From Candidatus Altimarinota bacterium (GTDB lineage: Bacteria; Patescibacteriota; Gracilibacteria; BD1-5; UBA2023), in NCBI GenBank assembly GCA_028713325.1, contig JAQTON010000001.1, positions 62,001 through 126,000 on the forward strand: a DNA stretch of 64,000 bases, given 5' to 3'. The translations under genes were made by a program, and so were the position numbers. The notes under the pieces are model-generated. The model did not search any database, was not told where the DNA came from, and worked only from the letters and a program-made list of their open reading frames with translations. Shown here one piece after another: positions 9,395 to 19,566 of this stretch (positions within the stretch are counted from its first letter, which is position 1; every line of letters starts with the position of its first letter).

Positions 9395-9427
9395 CCCCTC
9401 TCCTAAAATGAGAGGGGAGTTTTTTTA
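9395..9427. terminator. Shared terminator between convergent pilin-like genes
   Basis: CCCCTCTC pairs with GAGAGGGG around a seven-base loop and is followed by a T-run on the plus strand. The T-run overlaps the stop codon (9425-9427) of the reverse-strand prepilin gene. Confidence 0.85.
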
Positions 9428-10834
9428 TGGGAACAATACTTTTTTTATTTTCTCTTCTACTTGGTGTTTTCCGAGCAGACAGTCATAGTAACGATACTCA
9501 TGATACTTGATGGTGAGAATATTTCCTGTTTTTTCGAAGTTCAGATCTTGAACCGGAAAAGAAGAAAGCATCCCATTTTCCGAAGGATTTTGTCATAGAA
9601 CAGTATTCCAATCGATATTCTCATTCCAGTTATTTGATTCGGTGATATTATGAGGATAGGGTATTCCCTCCGATATAACCTTGAGGATATTTCCAGCGGC
9701 ACCCTCCAGAGACCCTTCTCATTTTACGTAGTGATGAAAATTATCGGAATACTGAAGAGTACTTCCATTGTAAAAATCTACTTGTACGATATGATTTCCA
9801 AACGTTGTCGGCAAGGGCGATATATTGTTTATCGTAAATTTATAGATGCTTCCTGTTGAAAAAGATTGAGCTCCTCATGAAAGAGTGTATTGAAGATTGG
9901 TTCCCATACTTACGACATCATCGGATGTTTGGTTTATTCCACTGAAAGTAAAATTTCCAAACATTGTCGGTGAAACAATGGACGGTATTCCTGAGAATGT
10001 AAACTTCAGCGTATCGGCGGAAAAATTTTTTGCAACTTGGAACGTACTCGAAAAAACAGACCCGTCTCAATCTCCATCCTGCAAACCGTATATTTTCCCA
10101 TTTCCGCTACTCGCTATAAGGAGGGTATTCCCGGAGAAATACAAACTCGTCGGTTTTCGGATACCGTTTTCTCGTCCGAGAAGCTTCGTTATACTACCAG
10201 AAGGTATATCATAGGATAAAACCCGATCATTCATCGTATCGGCGATATACAGGTGGTTTCCGAACGATATAAGTGCACTCGGAGAGGAGAGTTCCGTATC
10301 GATTCCGGAATTTGTCAGGGTATTTCCCCGATGTCCCGTTCCTATGATTCGATTTGTTTCAGAAAAGACAGTGTTTTCGGATGATGAAAGAATGTATCCG
10401 GTAGCATTGTTTTGTTCTTGTGGAACCGCAAATTGTCGAAGAACGAGTTTCATGATGGTACCTGTTTCGCTTTCCGTCCCAGAATAACTATCGCAGTACC
10501 CGGTCTGGGTTTGAAGACCGAGAAAGGTTATCGGTGGATTCGGTCAATCAGTTGCGAGAAAAATACCAGTCAGATACCCTCCAGTAAAATCAGATCCTGT
10601 CGCATATATTCCGCTTTCGGAGATATTTCCGAGCACTCCTGTCAGTTGCTGTTCAAAAATATCATTTTTATTTCCTTCCCCCAACATTTTTTTTGTTGTC
10701 ATATTCGATCCGAGCGAACTCGAGACAAACACTATTATACTGGTCATAAGAATGGCCGAAAGCGTGATTCCGATGAGGAGTTCTATCAAAGTGAATCAGT
10801 CCTTTTTGAAATGAATATTTTTTTCGGGTGTCAT
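9425..10834 (-). CDS. Type IV prepilin-like protein with recoded cleavage-site glycine (469 aa)
   Basis: Reading TGA as Gly joins this into one frame from ATG 10834 to TAA 9425. The N-terminus is a short charged leader followed by Gly-FTLIELLIG and a hydrophobic helix, the classic class III signal of type IV pilins and pseudopilins. The glycine that prepilin peptidase needs just before the cut is encoded by TGA at 10796-10798 (residue 13). The remaining 440 residues are much longer than a major pilin (about 150) and are rich in Ser, Thr, Asn and Gly. They include repeated units such as NHLYIADTMNDRVLSYD and GNTLLIASSGNGKIYGL that resemble beta-propeller (NHL/SMP-30-type) blades. A minor pilin or pilus-tip adhesin is the best inference. 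The pilus assembly genes are not in this window. Confidence 0.85.
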
Positions 10835-10949
10835 TTTCAGTTTTTTTTAATGGCTATTTCCAGTTTTATTGTAAGAACTTTCATTTTTTTTGCAAAAGAA
10901 AGAAGGATGTGATAAGATACTAACAATTATTATTAAACATAAAAATTAT

Positions 10950-11708
10950 ATGGGAGACATTGATTCTCGCTATTGAAATAATCAACAGAAATTGTCTGAA
11001 TCTACAAAAAGTCAGATTGAATTTATGGTAAACGAATTTTTAACATCTACAGAAAAATGAAATCCTGAACAAGCGAATCAGCGAGAACTATTTTCAAGCT
11101 ATATCCAGGGTTTAAATAATCATGAAAAAACCGAAGTAATTAAATATTTGGATGAAAAATTTTTTATGGAATCCAATCCCCGTAAAAAAAATGGAATACT
11201 GCAATTGAAAAATGATATAAAAGAGCAATCTACTATGCACTCCTCTAAGGAAACAAATAACAATATCCCATTCAATGTTGTATCGGGATATTGTGATATC
11301 GATACAATTGGAGGCTTTGCTGATGGTCGCTACTCTGTAATCAATGTATTTTGACCGGCAAGTACTCAATCTACTCCACATTACAATGATGAAAAGTTTC
11401 TCCAGGAAGGTTTTCAAAGATATGATCTCCATCTAAAAATGGATCGAAAAAGAAATTATTTTACTACAAAACCAATCTATATTCGGTTTGAGTCAAATAT
11501 GACACGATTGGATCTAGGTTTTGAAGGAAAAATCTATTCAGTAATTATTCCAAGAGATTCAGTTATACGAGAGGGGATAGTTACATCACTTCCAAAAGGA
11601 GGTAGTATATACAGGGAATCCACTACTATTTCCAGACAGATGACGATTGATATATGATCAACCAATGCTAAACTTCATCTCGTTATTGATGTAGGAGTGA
11701 TTCGTTAA
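10950..11708 (+). CDS. Hypothetical protein (252 aa)
   Basis: With TGA as Gly the frame runs from ATG 10950 to TAA 11706-11708, with at least four recoded codons. No signal peptide or membrane helix is visible. The first 110 residues are polar and probably helical (QIEFMVNEFL, then NHEKTEVIKYLDEKFF); the second half alternates hydrophobic and polar residues like a beta-rich domain (RLDLGFEGKIYSVIIPRDS). I do not recognise a family. Its stop codon overlaps the stop of the convergent tatD gene. Confidence 0.75.
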
Positions 11709-12511
11709 GATTTTTCTCTTCCATACATTCGCAGGCTATTCTCATAAACCACCCTCTCAATTTCCGCACCATTTTCGGTTCGGAGATTTTTTATGGCATC
11801 GAGAACATATCGGACATTCGCCGGTTCGTTCACGGTTCAGCGAACCGCTTGCGGGGAGAGGAACGGAGCATCGGTTTCGATGAGGATTTTATTCAGAGGA
11901 AGGAGTTTTGCCGTTTCTTGCACGCTTGTGGCTTTCGAGTAGGTCACGATTCCCGAGAAACTGAAATATATCTCATCGGAGTACTCCATAAGTTCCCTCG
12001 CAAAACCGTAATCCTCGGAAAAACAGTGGATAATCGCTTTTTTCACTCCGAACTCTTTCAAGTATCGAAGAGTGTCTGTACGAGCCTCCCGAGTATGGAT
12101 AACCACCGGGAGATTGTATTTCCGGGCGAGTTCGGTCATCGCAAAGAACAGCACTCGTTGGGTTTCTTTCTGTTCCGCTTCTTTTCCCGCTTCGAGGTGA
12201 TAGTAGTCGAATCCAATCTCCCCGATAGCGACGATATATTCGCGATTCATAACAAGAAGTTGTTCGAGTTCTCGTACTTTCCCCGGGATTTCTTCAGTTG
12301 AGAGAGATTGTCCCTCGGTTGGATGGTATCCGATCGTGGCATAATAGGGTTCGTACTTCCTCGCGAGTTCTATCGCCTGTCGGCTCGTCTCGATATCGCA
12401 TCCTATTTGGGTCGCATAACGGATATTATTCGCTTGCATATTCGCAACAATCTCGTCCTGACGATCGGCGAGTTCGGGGAAATAGGAGTGGGTGTGGGTG
12501 TCGAAGAGCAT
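11705..12511 (-). CDS. tatD: TatD-family metal-dependent hydrolase
   Basis: The product has 268 residues, normal for TatD nucleases. Metal-binding motifs are MLFDTHTHSYF at the N-terminus, the glutamate in AIGEIGFDYY, the histidines in LPVVIHTREA and KAIIHCFSE, and the aspartate in LIETDAPFLSP. One TGA (11837-11839) encodes Gly in the C-terminal region. TatD proteins are 3'-5' exonucleases on DNA and RNA linked to repair and turnover. The gene is divergent from nth, another repair gene, with 78 bases between the starts, and its TAA (11705-11707) overlaps the TAA of the facing gene. Confidence 0.95.
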
Positions 12512-12589
12512 AAAGATTGTACCTAAAATAGATATGGTATTTCTGAAAATTTTTGTATAATAGGATTATTATATACATCAATAGGAAAA

Positions 12590-13246
12590 ATGAAAACCAA
12601 AAAAGAAATCTCCCACATCCTCACGGAAATCGCTCGAATGTACCCCGATATCCGAACGGAACTCCGGTATGAAACGCCGTTCCAGTTCTTGATTGCGGTG
12701 ATTCTCTCCGCTCAAACAACCGATAAGCAGGTCAATAAAATCACCCCCGCGATTTTTGCTCGCGTTCGCGAACCGGAGGATATGACGAAACTTTCTCTCG
12801 AAGAACTGGAAAGTATGGTGTCATCCGTGAATTTTTATCGAAACAAGGCGAAGTTTATATGGAAATCTGGAGAGAAACTCGCTCGGGAATTCGGCGGGGT
12901 GATTCCCAATGATCTCCATAAAATTCAGACGCTTCCGGGAGTCGGAATCAAGACTGCGAAAGTGGTGCTTGCGGTGCTTTACGATGCCCCGTATGTAGGA
13001 GTTGACACTCATGTGCATCGAGTCATGAACCGAATCGGTATCGTGAAAACGAAATCCCCCGAAGTGACGGACAGGATTCTCGAAAAGAAGCTGACGTATG
13101 AGCAAAAGATGATTATCCACCATCCTCTCGTGCTTTTCGGACGATACCACTGTATGGCGAGAAAACCGAAGTGCGGGAGTTGCCCGATTCGGGAAATGTG
13201 TGATTTCGGTCGACGAGGGTTGATTTCTGAGGGGAAATCGGTATAG
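12590..13246 (+). CDS. nth: Endonuclease III (DNA glycosylase/AP lyase)
   Basis: The 218-residue product has the family length. It shows the helix-hairpin-helix LPGVGIKTAKVV, whose Lys is the Schiff-base nucleophile, the catalytic Asp in VGVDTHVHRV, and the four-cysteine 4Fe-4S loop C-x6-C-x2-C-x5-C near the C-terminus (HCMARKPKCGSCPIREMC). It excises oxidised pyrimidines in base excision repair. A TATAAT at 12557-12562 may be its -10 box. The gene ends at TAG. Confidence 0.97.
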   Translation: MKTKKEISHILTEIARMYPDIRTELRYETPFQFLIAVILSAQTTDKQVNKITPAIFARVREPEDMTKLSLEELESMVSSVNFYRNKAKFIWKSGEKLAREFGGVIPNDLHKIQTLPGVGIKTAKVVLAVLYDAPYVGVDTHVHRVMNRIGIVKTKSPEVTDRILEKKLTYEQKMIIHHPLVLFGRYHCMARKPKCGSCPIREMCDFGRRGLISEGKSV

Positions 13247-13406
13247 TCAGAATAGTAAAAAATCATTCTCGCGAATAAGATATTTATTTCTCGTCCATAT
13301 GAAGCCGGTAGCTATACTGAAACTTGCCGAAGCCATATGAACATCGAAATAAAAATCGTATCCACTCAAATGGAATATTCATTCATCATTTTCATTTTCT
13401 TTTCTC

Positions 13407-14324
13407 ATGCACATCCTGAAATATGCTCTCAAAAATACGATTCGAAATCCCTTTCTGTCGTTCTCGTCGATTCTGGTGATATCACTTCTCGTGTTTTTTA
13501 TCAATATTCTTTTTTTCATCGAATATGTCACTTCTTCCATCACTTCCAATATCAACGATCGGATGAGTATATCGTTGAATCTGAAAGCGGGATATGACGG
13601 GGACAATGCCGAGGTTATCGAGTGTATTTCCGCTCTCAAACAGGCGAGTACCGTCGTTCAGATACAGTATATTTCCCGCGAAGAGGCGTTCGAGATTCTG
13701 AAAAAACGAGATCCGGAACTCTCGCGAGTTATCGAATGAGACAAGGATAATCCGCTTCCATCCTCGATTGTCATCAAAAATATCCCTCTCGGAGAATATC
13801 CGAATATCGATGCGGTCGTGAAACGGTACACGGGGATTATCCAGTACGACGAAGAACGGTCGAAAAAATCGTTGACCGATTATCACGCTCAGTACGAACG
13901 AATCCAAGGGCTCATAAACATCCTCTTGTCCGTGCATTATGGAATCTACTCAATCATCGGATTCTTTATATTTGCGGTGTTCATTATCATCTACAACAGC
14001 ATCGGAAACTTCGTATTTTTCTATCGCGATGAGATTAAAATCATTCGATTGGTGGGAGGAGAGAACTTCTTCATATACGGACCTTTTGCCATTCAGGGTG
14101 TACTCTATACCGGGCTTGCCTATATCATCGGGACTTTCGTATTTTCGCTTCTCGTGAAGAATATCAACTTCTCGCTCATTACAGATTTTCCCGTATTCAT
14201 CGATAAATTCTTCGTTCTTTACGGACAAGTATTTTTCTTGGAATTTTGCGTCATACTCTTTGTGGGGCTTCTTTCCGGATTTCTCTCGTCTCGCCGATTT
14301 ATCGGAAAAGAAAATTTGTCATAA
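13407..14324 (+). CDS. ftsX: FtsX-like cell-division ABC transporter permease
   Basis: One recoded TGA at 13737-13739 joins two pieces into a 305-residue protein. One N-terminal membrane helix (about 18-41) is followed by an extracytoplasmic domain of about 135 residues (including SREEAFEILKKRDPEL) and three helices (about 180-202, 225-250, 275-296). The segment RDEIKIIRLVGGENFFI is the usual FtsX coupling region. FtsX with the ATPase FtsE activates cell-wall hydrolases at the septum. ftsE, normally just upstream, is not here; nth is instead, 160 bp away, so the partner must lie elsewhere. Confidence 0.9.
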
Positions 14325-14341
14325 TCACCCCTTTTTTTATT

Positions 14342-14947
14342 ATGTTTGATTTTCAAAAAATATTCGCCTATATTCGTTTTCTCGATGAGTTCCGAAAAAT
14401 TAAGCGGGTTATGTACAATACTGGAGAAGATCGATTAGAAAATGATACAGAGCACAGTTATCAACTCACGATGGTTGCTTGGTATATTATGGAGGTATAT
14501 AAACTGAATTATAATAAAGATTTGGTGTTACAGTATTGTTTGGTTCATGATCTTGTAGAAGTATATGCGGGCGATACATATATATATTCGCAGGATAAAG
14601 AGCATTTCGAATTGAAGTCCCAGAGGGAGATGGATGCACTTTTACAGATTCAGAAAGAGTTCCCGGAGTTTCCTGACTTGCTCCGACTTATGGAACGATA
14701 TGAACACAAGAGTGACAAAGAGTCACTCTTTGTATATGCACTTGATAAAATTATTCCGGTCATGAATATGTACCTCGATAATTGACGAACATGGAAGGAT
14801 GTGGATCTTACTAAAATAGTCATTACTATTGAAAAATTACGGGAAGTCAAAGATGAGAAAATCAGACAATCACCGGAACTCTACGGCATGTGGATGGAAT
14901 TCGTTGCGATACTGGAAAGCCGGCGTTCGGAACTTTTTTTAGAATAA
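14342..14947 (+). CDS. HD-domain phosphohydrolase (YfbR/HDDC2-like)
   Basis: The ATG at 14342 follows a T-rich stretch 17 bases after ftsX; the 201-residue product includes one recoded TGA at 14783-14785. The metal-binding set of HD hydrolases is present: the His in TEHSYQL, the His-Asp pair in LVHDLVEVYAGD and the Asp in ALDKIIPVMN. The VYAGDTY and RFLDEFRKIKRV segments fit the HD_3 group, which contains 5'-deoxynucleotidases. A role in nucleotide turnover is likely; the substrate cannot be told. It is followed 15 bases later by murC. Confidence 0.85.
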
Positions 14948-14962
14948 TAATTACACACTTTT

Positions 14963-16315
14963 ATGTTTCCAAAACACTATCATTTTATCGGAATCGGAGG
15001 CATCGGGATTTCCGCCATCGCCCGATACTATAAACAACTCGGAGTCACTATTTCCGGATCTACGGACAGCGATTCGGAACTTATTCATGTGCTTCAAAAA
15101 GAGGGAATGAGTATTGCCATCGGACATCGAGCAGAGAATATCCCACCGAATACGGATCGCATCATCTACACCAAGGCGGTTCTCGGTACGGCAAACACTC
15201 TCGAAGAAGGGTATCGGAATAATATTGAAATGATTGTTGGAACGGAAAGAGATACTCCTCTCATATCCTATCCTGATGCTCTTGCAGAGATCGTGAATGC
15301 GAAAAAGTGCATCGCCATCACGGGGAGTCACGGGAAATCGACGACGACCGCCATGGTAGGAGTAATGCTTGCCGGCTCTTCAATAGGCGGATCCACTCTT
15401 GTCGGGACGCAAGTACCGCAGTTCGGGGGATCAAATATCCACATCGAGCAGAGCGATTATTTTGCCATCGAGGCATGCGAATATAAACGGGCTTTTCTCT
15501 CCTATCATCCGTATATCGCCGTTATCACGAATATCGATCTCGATCACCTCGATTATTATCGTAATCTTGAGGATTATATTTCCGCTTTTCAATCGCTCAT
15601 CAATCAAACGAGCGGATACGTGGTTTACGATATGGACGATGTAAATGCGCAGAAGCTCGATTTTTCGCAAACGGGAGCGAAACCGGTTCGAGTGAATCAC
15701 GAGGGGTTTTTTGATACAGAGGGGAGTTTTCACGCTTTTCCTCCGATGAACCTGCAGGTTCCCGGCAATCATCTGCTTTTCGATGCCAAACTCGCTTTTG
15801 TCGTCGGGAAACTTGTTGGATTCGCGGATACATATATTACAGAGAAACTCGAATCCTATATGGGGTGCTGGAGGCGATCGGAGATTATTCGGACGACTAA
15901 GTGTGGAAATATTCTCATGTCCGATTACGGACACCATCCGACCGAGATTCGTCTGACGCTCCAGGCAATACATGATAAATATTCGGACAAGAAACTTTTT
16001 GTGGCATTTCAACCCCATCAACATTCCCGCACCCGTGAGCTTCTCTCGGAGTTTTTGACTTGCTTTGATGCTGCCGATGAACTTATTATTCCCGATATTT
16101 ATTATTCCCGAGACAGTGATGAGGATGTCCGATATATGACCACCGAACGTTTTGTAGATACCCTGAAGAGTCGTTATCCGTTCGTACAGAATGGATGCGG
16201 TCTCAAAAAAACCGGAGAGTTCATAAAAAAATACGACAAAGAAAATCCAAGTAACACCATTATAGTGCTCCTTTGAGCGGGGGATATCGATATTCTTCGA
16301 GAAGAAATCATATAA
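14963..16315 (+). CDS. murC: UDP-N-acetylmuramate--L-alanine ligase
   Basis: The 450-residue protein has the Mur ligase layout. It starts with HFIGIGGIGISAIARYY, which binds the UDP-sugar, has the ATP loop AITGSHGKSTTTAM (about residues 115-128), and the motif DYGHHPTEIRLTL that marks MurC rather than MurD/E/F. The C-terminal FQPHQHSRTREL follows. The family ends with a GAGDI motif, and here its first glycine is the TGA at 16274-16276, so the protein needs table 25 to reach its natural end 13 codons later. MurC adds the first amino acid of the peptidoglycan stem peptide in the cytoplasm. Confidence 0.97.
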
Positions 16316-16438
16316 AAAAGCTTTTTTATTTGCATTTCTTATTTTTTACCATACAATACCCAGTAAGTGTATGGAAGCAGAAGTTTGTTAGAATTTTCAC
16401 CCCCTACATGGTTTTTATATTTTTTTTACATTTTTTTT

Positions 16439-16645
16439 ATGAACGGAATTATTAAAGTAAAGAAGGAACAGCAGGGTTTTGGTTTTATCACTCCAGCTGA
16501 TGGAAACAAAGATCTTTTCTTCCACTTCTCTGGATGTGTAGATAAGGTTGATGGATTCAACTCTCTTCAGGAAGGAATGGAAGTTTCTTTCGAAGTTCAA
16601 GATGGACAAAAAGGTCCTATGGCTGTTGATGTTCAAGCTATCTAA
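16439..16645 (+). CDS. csp: Cold-shock domain protein
   Basis: The 68-residue product is a single cold-shock domain with RNP1-like QGFGFITPADG and RNP2-like DLFFHFSG motifs. The ATG at 16439 is chosen because the cold-shock fold begins there (MNGIIKVKKEQ); an upstream in-frame start would add unrelated residues. Such proteins bind single-stranded RNA and melt mRNA structure. A 123-base AT-rich leader precedes the gene and a strong terminator follows it. Confidence 0.96.
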   Translation: MNGIIKVKKEQQGFGFITPADGNKDLFFHFSGCVDKVDGFNSLQEGMEVSFEVQDGQKGPMAVDVQAI

Positions 16646-16661
16646 TTTTCTTTTGAAAATC

Positions 16662-16698
16662 AAAAAAAGAGCCTCGAGTATTTGGGGCTCTTTTTTAA
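16662..16698. terminator. Bidirectional terminator between csp and the reverse-strand sod unit
   Basis: AGAGCCTC (16668-16675) pairs with GGGGCTCT (16684-16691), with a run of A before and a run of T after, so it can act in both directions. It overlaps the TAA (16695-16697) of the small reverse-strand gene. Confidence 0.85.
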
Positions 16699-16943
16699 TG
16701 TCTATTTTTGAGAATATATTCTACTTCTTCCTGAATCATCTCTTGAAGTCGTGGATAAAAAGACTTTTCAAAAGAGGTTCCTGTGTGAAGCCTTCGAAAC
16801 GAGAGAATATCTCGATACTTTTCGAGGTATTCCGTATCAGTGAAGTTTTTTGTCGGTCAGAAAAAACGCGAAAAATCCTCAGCCACATTTTTTATCGCCT
16901 GTATTTTGATATCATCCGATATATTGAAGGGCTTATTCTTCAT
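16695..16943 (-). CDS. Small hypothetical protein downstream of sod (82 aa)
   Basis: With TGA as Gly (one codon, 16857-16859) a frame runs from ATG 16943 to TAA 16695-16697. The start is ten bases after the sod stop, so the two are almost certainly one transcript. The product is polar and probably helical (SDDIKIQAIKNVAEDFSRFF, then YPRLQEMIQEEVEYILKN) with no membrane segment. I recognise no family. It is invisible as a single gene under the standard code. Confidence 0.65.
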
Positions 16944-16953
16944 AACTATGTAG

Positions 16954-17550
16954 TTATCTATTAAATCTCTCTTCCACTTTCCTCCAATCGACGATATTCC
17001 AGAAATTCTCGAGGTATTTTGCTCGGGCATTTCTGTAATCGATATAGTAGGCATGCTCCCAGACGTCGCAGGTGAGAAGCGGGACATTATCTGTCGTGAA
17101 AGGGGTAAGAGCATTGGAGGTGGAGATAATATCGAGTGAACCATCGGGTTTCTTCACGAGCCACGCCCATCAGGAACCGAAGGTTTTGAGAGCGATTTCG
17201 TTGAAAGCTTTTTGAAATGCCTCAAAGGTTTCCCATTTTTCCAAAATCAGTTCTCCGATATTGGTTCCTTCCAATGTATTTCCATAAGGAGTGAGTCCTT
17301 CAAAATAGAAGGTATGATTCCAAGTCTGAGCGGCATTATTGAAAAACGGTCCAGCTGGAGCGGTTTTTACAATCTCTTCGAGAGTCATATTTTCAAATTT
17401 CGTTCCAAGAATAAGTCCATTGAGATTATCAACATATGTTTTATGGTGCTTTCCATAATGGTACCCAAGTGTTTCCTGGGAGAGATAAGGTTCGAGTCCA
17501 TCAAGAGCGTAAGAGAGAGTGGGGAGTGTGTGAATCATAGGAATTTGCAT
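16954..17550 (-). CDS. sod: Superoxide dismutase (Fe/Mn family)
   Basis: The 198-residue product is a full Fe/Mn superoxide dismutase. Metal ligands are the His in [15 protein letters not shown], the His in [14 protein letters not shown], and the Asp and His in [14 protein letters not shown]. The motif before the third ligand, GSGWAWLV in the family, has its second glycine encoded by TGA at 17170-17172. It removes superoxide in the cytoplasm, which suggests exposure to oxygen. Whether it uses Fe or Mn cannot be decided by eye. A small unknown gene follows in the same transcript. Confidence 0.97.
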
Positions 17551-17667
17551 GAGAAATAAGATAAATCATTGTAATTATTTTCCGAGAGAAAGCAAAGAAT
17601 TGCTAAATATTTTGCATATTTCTTCGTTATCCATATATTACTCCAGTATATTTCTTCCCTATTTTTT

Positions 17668-18273
17668 ATGAAAAAACTCCTTTTCCTCCTTCTCCCATTT
17701 TTCCTCCTCTCCTGTGGTGAATCGACACCAGTCGCTCCTCAGATTTCCAAAGATATCGAGAGTGCTGTTTTCGGAGCTCCGTCGAGCAAAGTACAACTCA
17801 CTATTTTTGCGGATTACGAGTGTCCCGCCTGCATCTACTTCGAGAAAACCATCGGACAAGAGCTCTATGAGAAATATGTGCAGACGAATAAAATTTCGGT
17901 AACTTACAAAAACTTCCCCCTTCCGCAACACAAGAACGCCGAGCGGGATGCACTCGCGGCACTCTATGCCCTGTCTAACGGGAAGTACTGGGAATTCAAC
18001 CTTCTTATGTACGATCTTGAAGATCAGAAGAAAGGGGATAAAGTGACCGACGAAGAACGAACAGTTCTCGGGAAAAAAGTGTGACTCGATCCGGTAGAGA
18101 TGCAGAAAAGTCTCGATGAAGGATGGTATCGGAATCAGATTGCCAAAGAAAAAAAAGAAGGAGAGGCTATGGGGCTCGAAGGAACCCCTTCGGTCTATCT
18201 CAATGGGAAGATTATGAAATTCAAATCCAAAGAGGAGTTTTTTGGAATAATCGATGCGGTATTGAAAATATAA
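17668..18273 (+). CDS. DsbA-like thiol-disulfide oxidoreductase, lipoprotein
   Basis: The 201-residue product starts with a lipoprotein signal (hydrophobic run then LLSC, Cys16), followed by a DsbA/thioredoxin-like domain of the DSBA_4 type with the active site ECPACIYFE (Cys52 and Cys55) and the cis-proline loop EGTPSVYLNG. One TGA at 18082-18084 encodes Gly. It probably oxidises cysteines in exported proteins. The VKOR gene 640 bases downstream would re-oxidise it; together they form a disulfide pathway. Confidence 0.92.
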
Positions 18274-18284
18274 AGATTGCCAAT

Positions 18285-18316
18285 AAAAAACTTCCGAAAT
18301 TTCGGAAGTTTTTTTT
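18285..18316. terminator. Bidirectional terminator after the DsbA-like gene
   Basis: AAAAAACTTCCGAAA and TTTCGGAAGTTTTTT form a perfect 15-bp palindrome. It serves the DsbA-like gene and the convergent reverse-strand gene that ends at 18323. Confidence 0.92.
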
Positions 18317-18322
18317 AGAAAA

Positions 18323-18787
18323 TTATTTTTTAAAGATTGTGAGGCTTCAAACGGAAAAAAGTTTTCAGAGGGGGAACATTGCTCTGTTTCCCTCCGGATT
18401 GCTGGAAATATTTTCCGGATTTGCTATAAAAATAACAGTCGTTCTCATAGCGGAAGCATTTTTTATTCCGTAGGTAATTTTTACTTCGTAGACGGTGCTC
18501 GATCCGTATTTTCCTTTCGACTCGATATTCTGGCTTATAATCTGACCGATATCTTCCAGATTTTGAACATTCGCGATAATGTCAATAGTATAGTGAGAAT
18601 CGCTTATGACATTGATTTTTTCACTTCGAGCCACTTTATAGGCCATTTGAATTCCCGGAACATTGGTGGACATTTCGGTATATCCCTTTTGTTTCATATA
18701 TTCCTGATACGAAAGCTGTTTTGCTTCGGTTTCCTCACGAAGTTTTTCGGTTGGAAGGGGCTGCGACTTTGTTTTTTCCGATGTCAT
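18323..18787 (-). CDS. Hypothetical protein (154 aa)
   Basis: The frame from ATG 18787 passes two recoded TGA codons and ends at TAA 18323-18325. The N-terminal 45 residues are hydrophilic (EKTKSQPLPTEKLREETEAK). The rest has alternating strands and helices (KINVISDSHYTIDIIANVQ, then YEVKITYGIKNASAMRTTV) without membrane segments. I recognise no family; the regular beta pattern suggests a small globular domain. It is divergent from the VKOR gene. Confidence 0.7.
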
Positions 18788-18908
18788 AATGGATATTGAT
18801 AAGAGATAATGTTCTTATTGTACCATACATGGAGAAATATTGCAAAAAATTGAGTTTTTCTATTTTTCCGTATAATCTTCCCCAGACACTATTCTTTATC
18901 TATTTTGT

Positions 18909-19355
18909 ATGAAAAAACTCTTTATCGCCGTTATGGTTCTTGCGACCATTGCCTTTGCAAATGCGGTGTACCTGACGAATCAAGCATACACACTCAAGAC
19001 GAAAATGACGGAATCCGCGGGAATGTATTCCACTTTCTGCGATTTGAACAGCACGTTCTCGTGTTCCAATGTCCTTCTCTCGCCGCGAGCTCAGTTTTTC
19101 GGATTTCCCTTTCCCGCTCTCGCGATGGTGGTCTATCCGATTATCTTCCTGGTAGCTCTTCTCGGATATCTCGGAATCTGCCGAAAAGCCTTCCCGATTC
19201 TTGCCGGAATGGCACTCGGGGGAATGTGTTTCAACGGGTACTATATCTATCAGGAAGCCTTTTATATCGGGTCGTACTGTCCGCTCTGTCTGGTGTGCTC
19301 CGCGATTATCGTGAGTATATTCTGGATTTCTTTGTATGGAATACAAAAGAAATAA
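18909..19355 (+). CDS. VKOR-family disulfide-generating membrane protein
   Basis: The 148-residue product has four membrane helices and the VKOR cysteine set: a loop pair (TFCDLNSTFSCSNVL, about residues 43-52) and the CPLC centre at the last helix (SYCPLCLVCS, about 123-130). VKOR homologues pass electrons from DsbA-like proteins to quinone. The DsbA-like lipoprotein gene next door is its likely partner. A possible -10 box TATAAT lies at 18871-18876, 32 bases before the start, and the leader between is pyrimidine-rich. Confidence 0.93.
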   Translation: MKKLFIAVMVLATIAFANAVYLTNQAYTLKTKMTESAGMYSTFCDLNSTFSCSNVLLSPRAQFFGFPFPALAMVVYPIIFLVALLGYLGICRKAFPILAGMALGGMCFNGYYIYQEAFYIGSYCPLCLVCSAIIVSIFWISLYGIQKK

Positions 19356-19377
19356 TTAACAAAATGAAGAATGAATT

Positions 19378-19404
19378 ATCCTCCAAAATATCGGAGGATT
19401 TTTT
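19378..19404 (+). terminator. Terminator after the VKOR gene
   Basis: ATCCTCC pairs with GGAGGAT around an AT-rich loop and is followed by six T residues. Confidence 0.85.
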
Positions 19405-19566
19405 ATTTCCTTTTTCCAGTTTTTTCCATATAATCTCCCTGATTCTTTTGCTCGCTTCATAGAATAAGGGATGCGGGATAGGACTGAGAAATACCTTCTC
19501 ATTCGTATCTCTCCACTCTTTCTATCTGACAGAAAAAGAAGATTTATCTTTTTATTTTTATGTTTT

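Noticed and set aside
13299-13352. 17-residue ORF between nth and ftsX
   Set aside because: It is too short and lacks the usual T/C-rich start context; chance is the simpler explanation.
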